From assembly GCA_003641795.1 (NCBI GenBank), contig QNAP01000090.1, positions 1 through 7,236 on the forward strand: a stretch of DNA of 7,236 bases, in the 5' to 3' direction. The position numbers and the translations under genes were made by a program. Source of the DNA: Thermotogae bacterium. Lineage in GTDB: Bacteria; Thermotogota; Thermotogae; UBA12178. Below are positions 6,638 through 7,236 of this stretch, in pieces (within the stretch, counting starts at the first letter, position 1; each line of letters opens with the position of its first letter). The notes under the pieces are model-generated. The model had not been told where the DNA came from and ran no database searches. It worked only from the letters and a program-made list of their open reading frames with translations.

Positions 6638-7051
6638 CTACGAGAGCTTTGAATTCATCCGGGAGGGCTTTTCGTGCTTCTCGAAAACGAAGGAAGAGTC
6701 CTTCCTTCGATCGCTGATCAACCTATGCCTCGGCAGTGTCAAGAAATCGCTGTAAAAAAGCCCTATATCTAAGCTTCCCCCCATGACAAGATACCTTCTT
6801 CCTGTTAACCATTCTTCGTTTATGTCTATCAGCATTGCACCTGCAAGCCTTATCAGTGACTTTTCATTAAAGAGATACGGAATTTCCTTTTCAACAGGCC
6901 TGTTCAAAAACCCTTCAACTTTTTCGTCCAGTTCTTTCGCTATCCTCGAAACGGTCTGCGGAGATATTTCCTCACCAGCGATCAGAATCCCTCACGATCA
7001 TACAGCCTCACGAGCGCCGAGTGAGCGTCCATACAAAACGACCTCGAAGCC
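6638..7051 (-). pseudogene. IS256-family (mutator-type) transposase remnant with internal deletion and stop codons
   Basis: One minus-strand frame keeps two separated pieces of an IS256-type transposase. From 6991 it reads EEISPQTVSRIAKELDEKV, then LNRPVEKEIPYL, the region just before the first catalytic Asp in full-length members. At about 6872 it jumps directly to FNEKSLIRLAGAMLIDINEE and WLTGRRYLVM, which belong to the extreme C-terminus. All DDE catalytic residues are therefore absent. Upstream in the same frame two stops (7000-6998, 6994-6992) interrupt it. VVLYGRSLGAREA (about 7040-7005) resembles the LY.RG.STRE motif that precedes ISPQTVSR in the family, so I include it tentatively. 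Full-length transposases are near 400 aa; about 120-135 codons survive. It cannot be functional. The last residues after RRYLVM look random, so the original stop is uncertain. Confidence 0.75.
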
Positions 7052-7120
7052 GCACGGACGCGGCGGAGAGCGAAGCTGAAGCACGACGCTGAATCTTCGC
7101 GTGGGTCGTTTTGTGGATGC
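7025..7120. repeat. Imperfect inverted repeat enclosing a GC-rich hairpin segment
   Basis: ACAAAACGACC at 7033-7043 and its exact reverse complement GGTCGTTTTGT at 7104-7114 form an 11-bp inverted repeat spanning 82 bp. With a two-base gap it extends outward over GCGTCC/GGATGC (five of six). Inside, CCGC and GCGG-like arms around 7050-7065 make a smaller stem. Its role is unknown: a hairpin, a mobile-element end or chance are all possible. Confidence 0.5.
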
Positions 7121-7236
7121 GAAGGAGGGAAAAAGCGAGTGCTTGCTGTGTGAGCGTGGGGGATTCACCACTTCTTTTTCTTTCACATTGCAGAAAGCAC
7201 GTTGTGCTTCGCTTTCTTCCTTGCTCACACTCACAA
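7052..7236. other. Right-edge stretch with no supportable gene
   Basis: This 185-bp end holds no protein I recognise on either strand. A 78-codon open frame on the minus strand (7234-6998) continues in frame into the transposase remnant, so its distal end may be decayed transposase N-terminus, but the residues before about 7051 do not convince. The stretch is visibly richer in G and C than the neighbouring transposase remnant. It carries short related words (GTGCTTCGCTTTC at 7204-7216, and reverse-complement relatives near 7067-7083) and small inverted repeats such as AAGCAC-GTT-GTGCTT at 7195-7209. Confidence 0.4.

Noticed and set aside
6998..7234. 78-codon minus-strand open frame at the right edge as a separate gene
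   Set aside because: No recognisable domain, no ribosome site visible, and its end runs in frame into the transposase remnant, so it is better treated as decayed or non-coding DNA.
1..7236. CRISPR array, tRNA or rRNA genes
   Set aside because: No regularly spaced direct repeats and no cloverleaf or rRNA-like sequence were seen on either strand.

Overview
The window reads as a piece of a thermophilic bacterial chromosome. Thermotogota (a Thermotoga or Pseudothermotoga relative) is the best guess. This rests on the look of the sugar ABC transporter and LacI proteins, tight operon packing, strong GGAGG-type ribosome binding sites and heavy use of TTG and GTG starts. No rRNA or other marker gene is present, so the assignment is an inference. 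Every gene I can support lies on the minus strand, so the biological order runs from high to low coordinates.

Region by region in transcription order: (1) 7236-6638 is decayed DNA. It holds the remains of an IS256-family transposase whose catalytic core is missing, preceded by a GC-richer stretch with an 82-bp hairpin-like inverted repeat. (2) 6557-5643 is a stand-alone lipid/diacylglycerol-kinase-family gene. (3) 5642-5478 is the only true regulatory intergenic region. It contains a weak terminator-like hairpin, a sigma70-type promoter (TTGCAT, 17 bp, TAGAAT) and, just downstream of the -10 box, the palindromic operator ATGTAATCGATTACAT. (4) 5477 to the left edge is one operon: a LacI-family regulator, a cytoplasmic debranching-enzyme-like glycoside hydrolase, a sugar-binding protein, a MalF-type permease with an unusual extracytoplasmic insertion, and a MalG-type permease cut by the window edge.

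The operon reads as a self-contained carbohydrate uptake module. The binding protein captures an oligosaccharide or glycoside, the two permeases import it with an ATPase not in this window, the intracellular six-hairpin glycosidase cleaves it, and the LacI protein senses a product and controls its own promoter. The substrate cannot be told from the sequence; an alpha-glucoside is the most natural guess.

The most interesting observation is a second exact copy of the 14-bp operator core TGTAATCGATTACA inside the glycosidase coding sequence, 1389 bp downstream of the promoter copy. It suggests an intragenic auxiliary operator for looping or roadblock repression. Also notable are the roughly 100-residue insertion in the MalF-type permease, a strong G/C hairpin between the binding-protein and permease genes, and non-ATG starts for all six intact or edge-cut genes.
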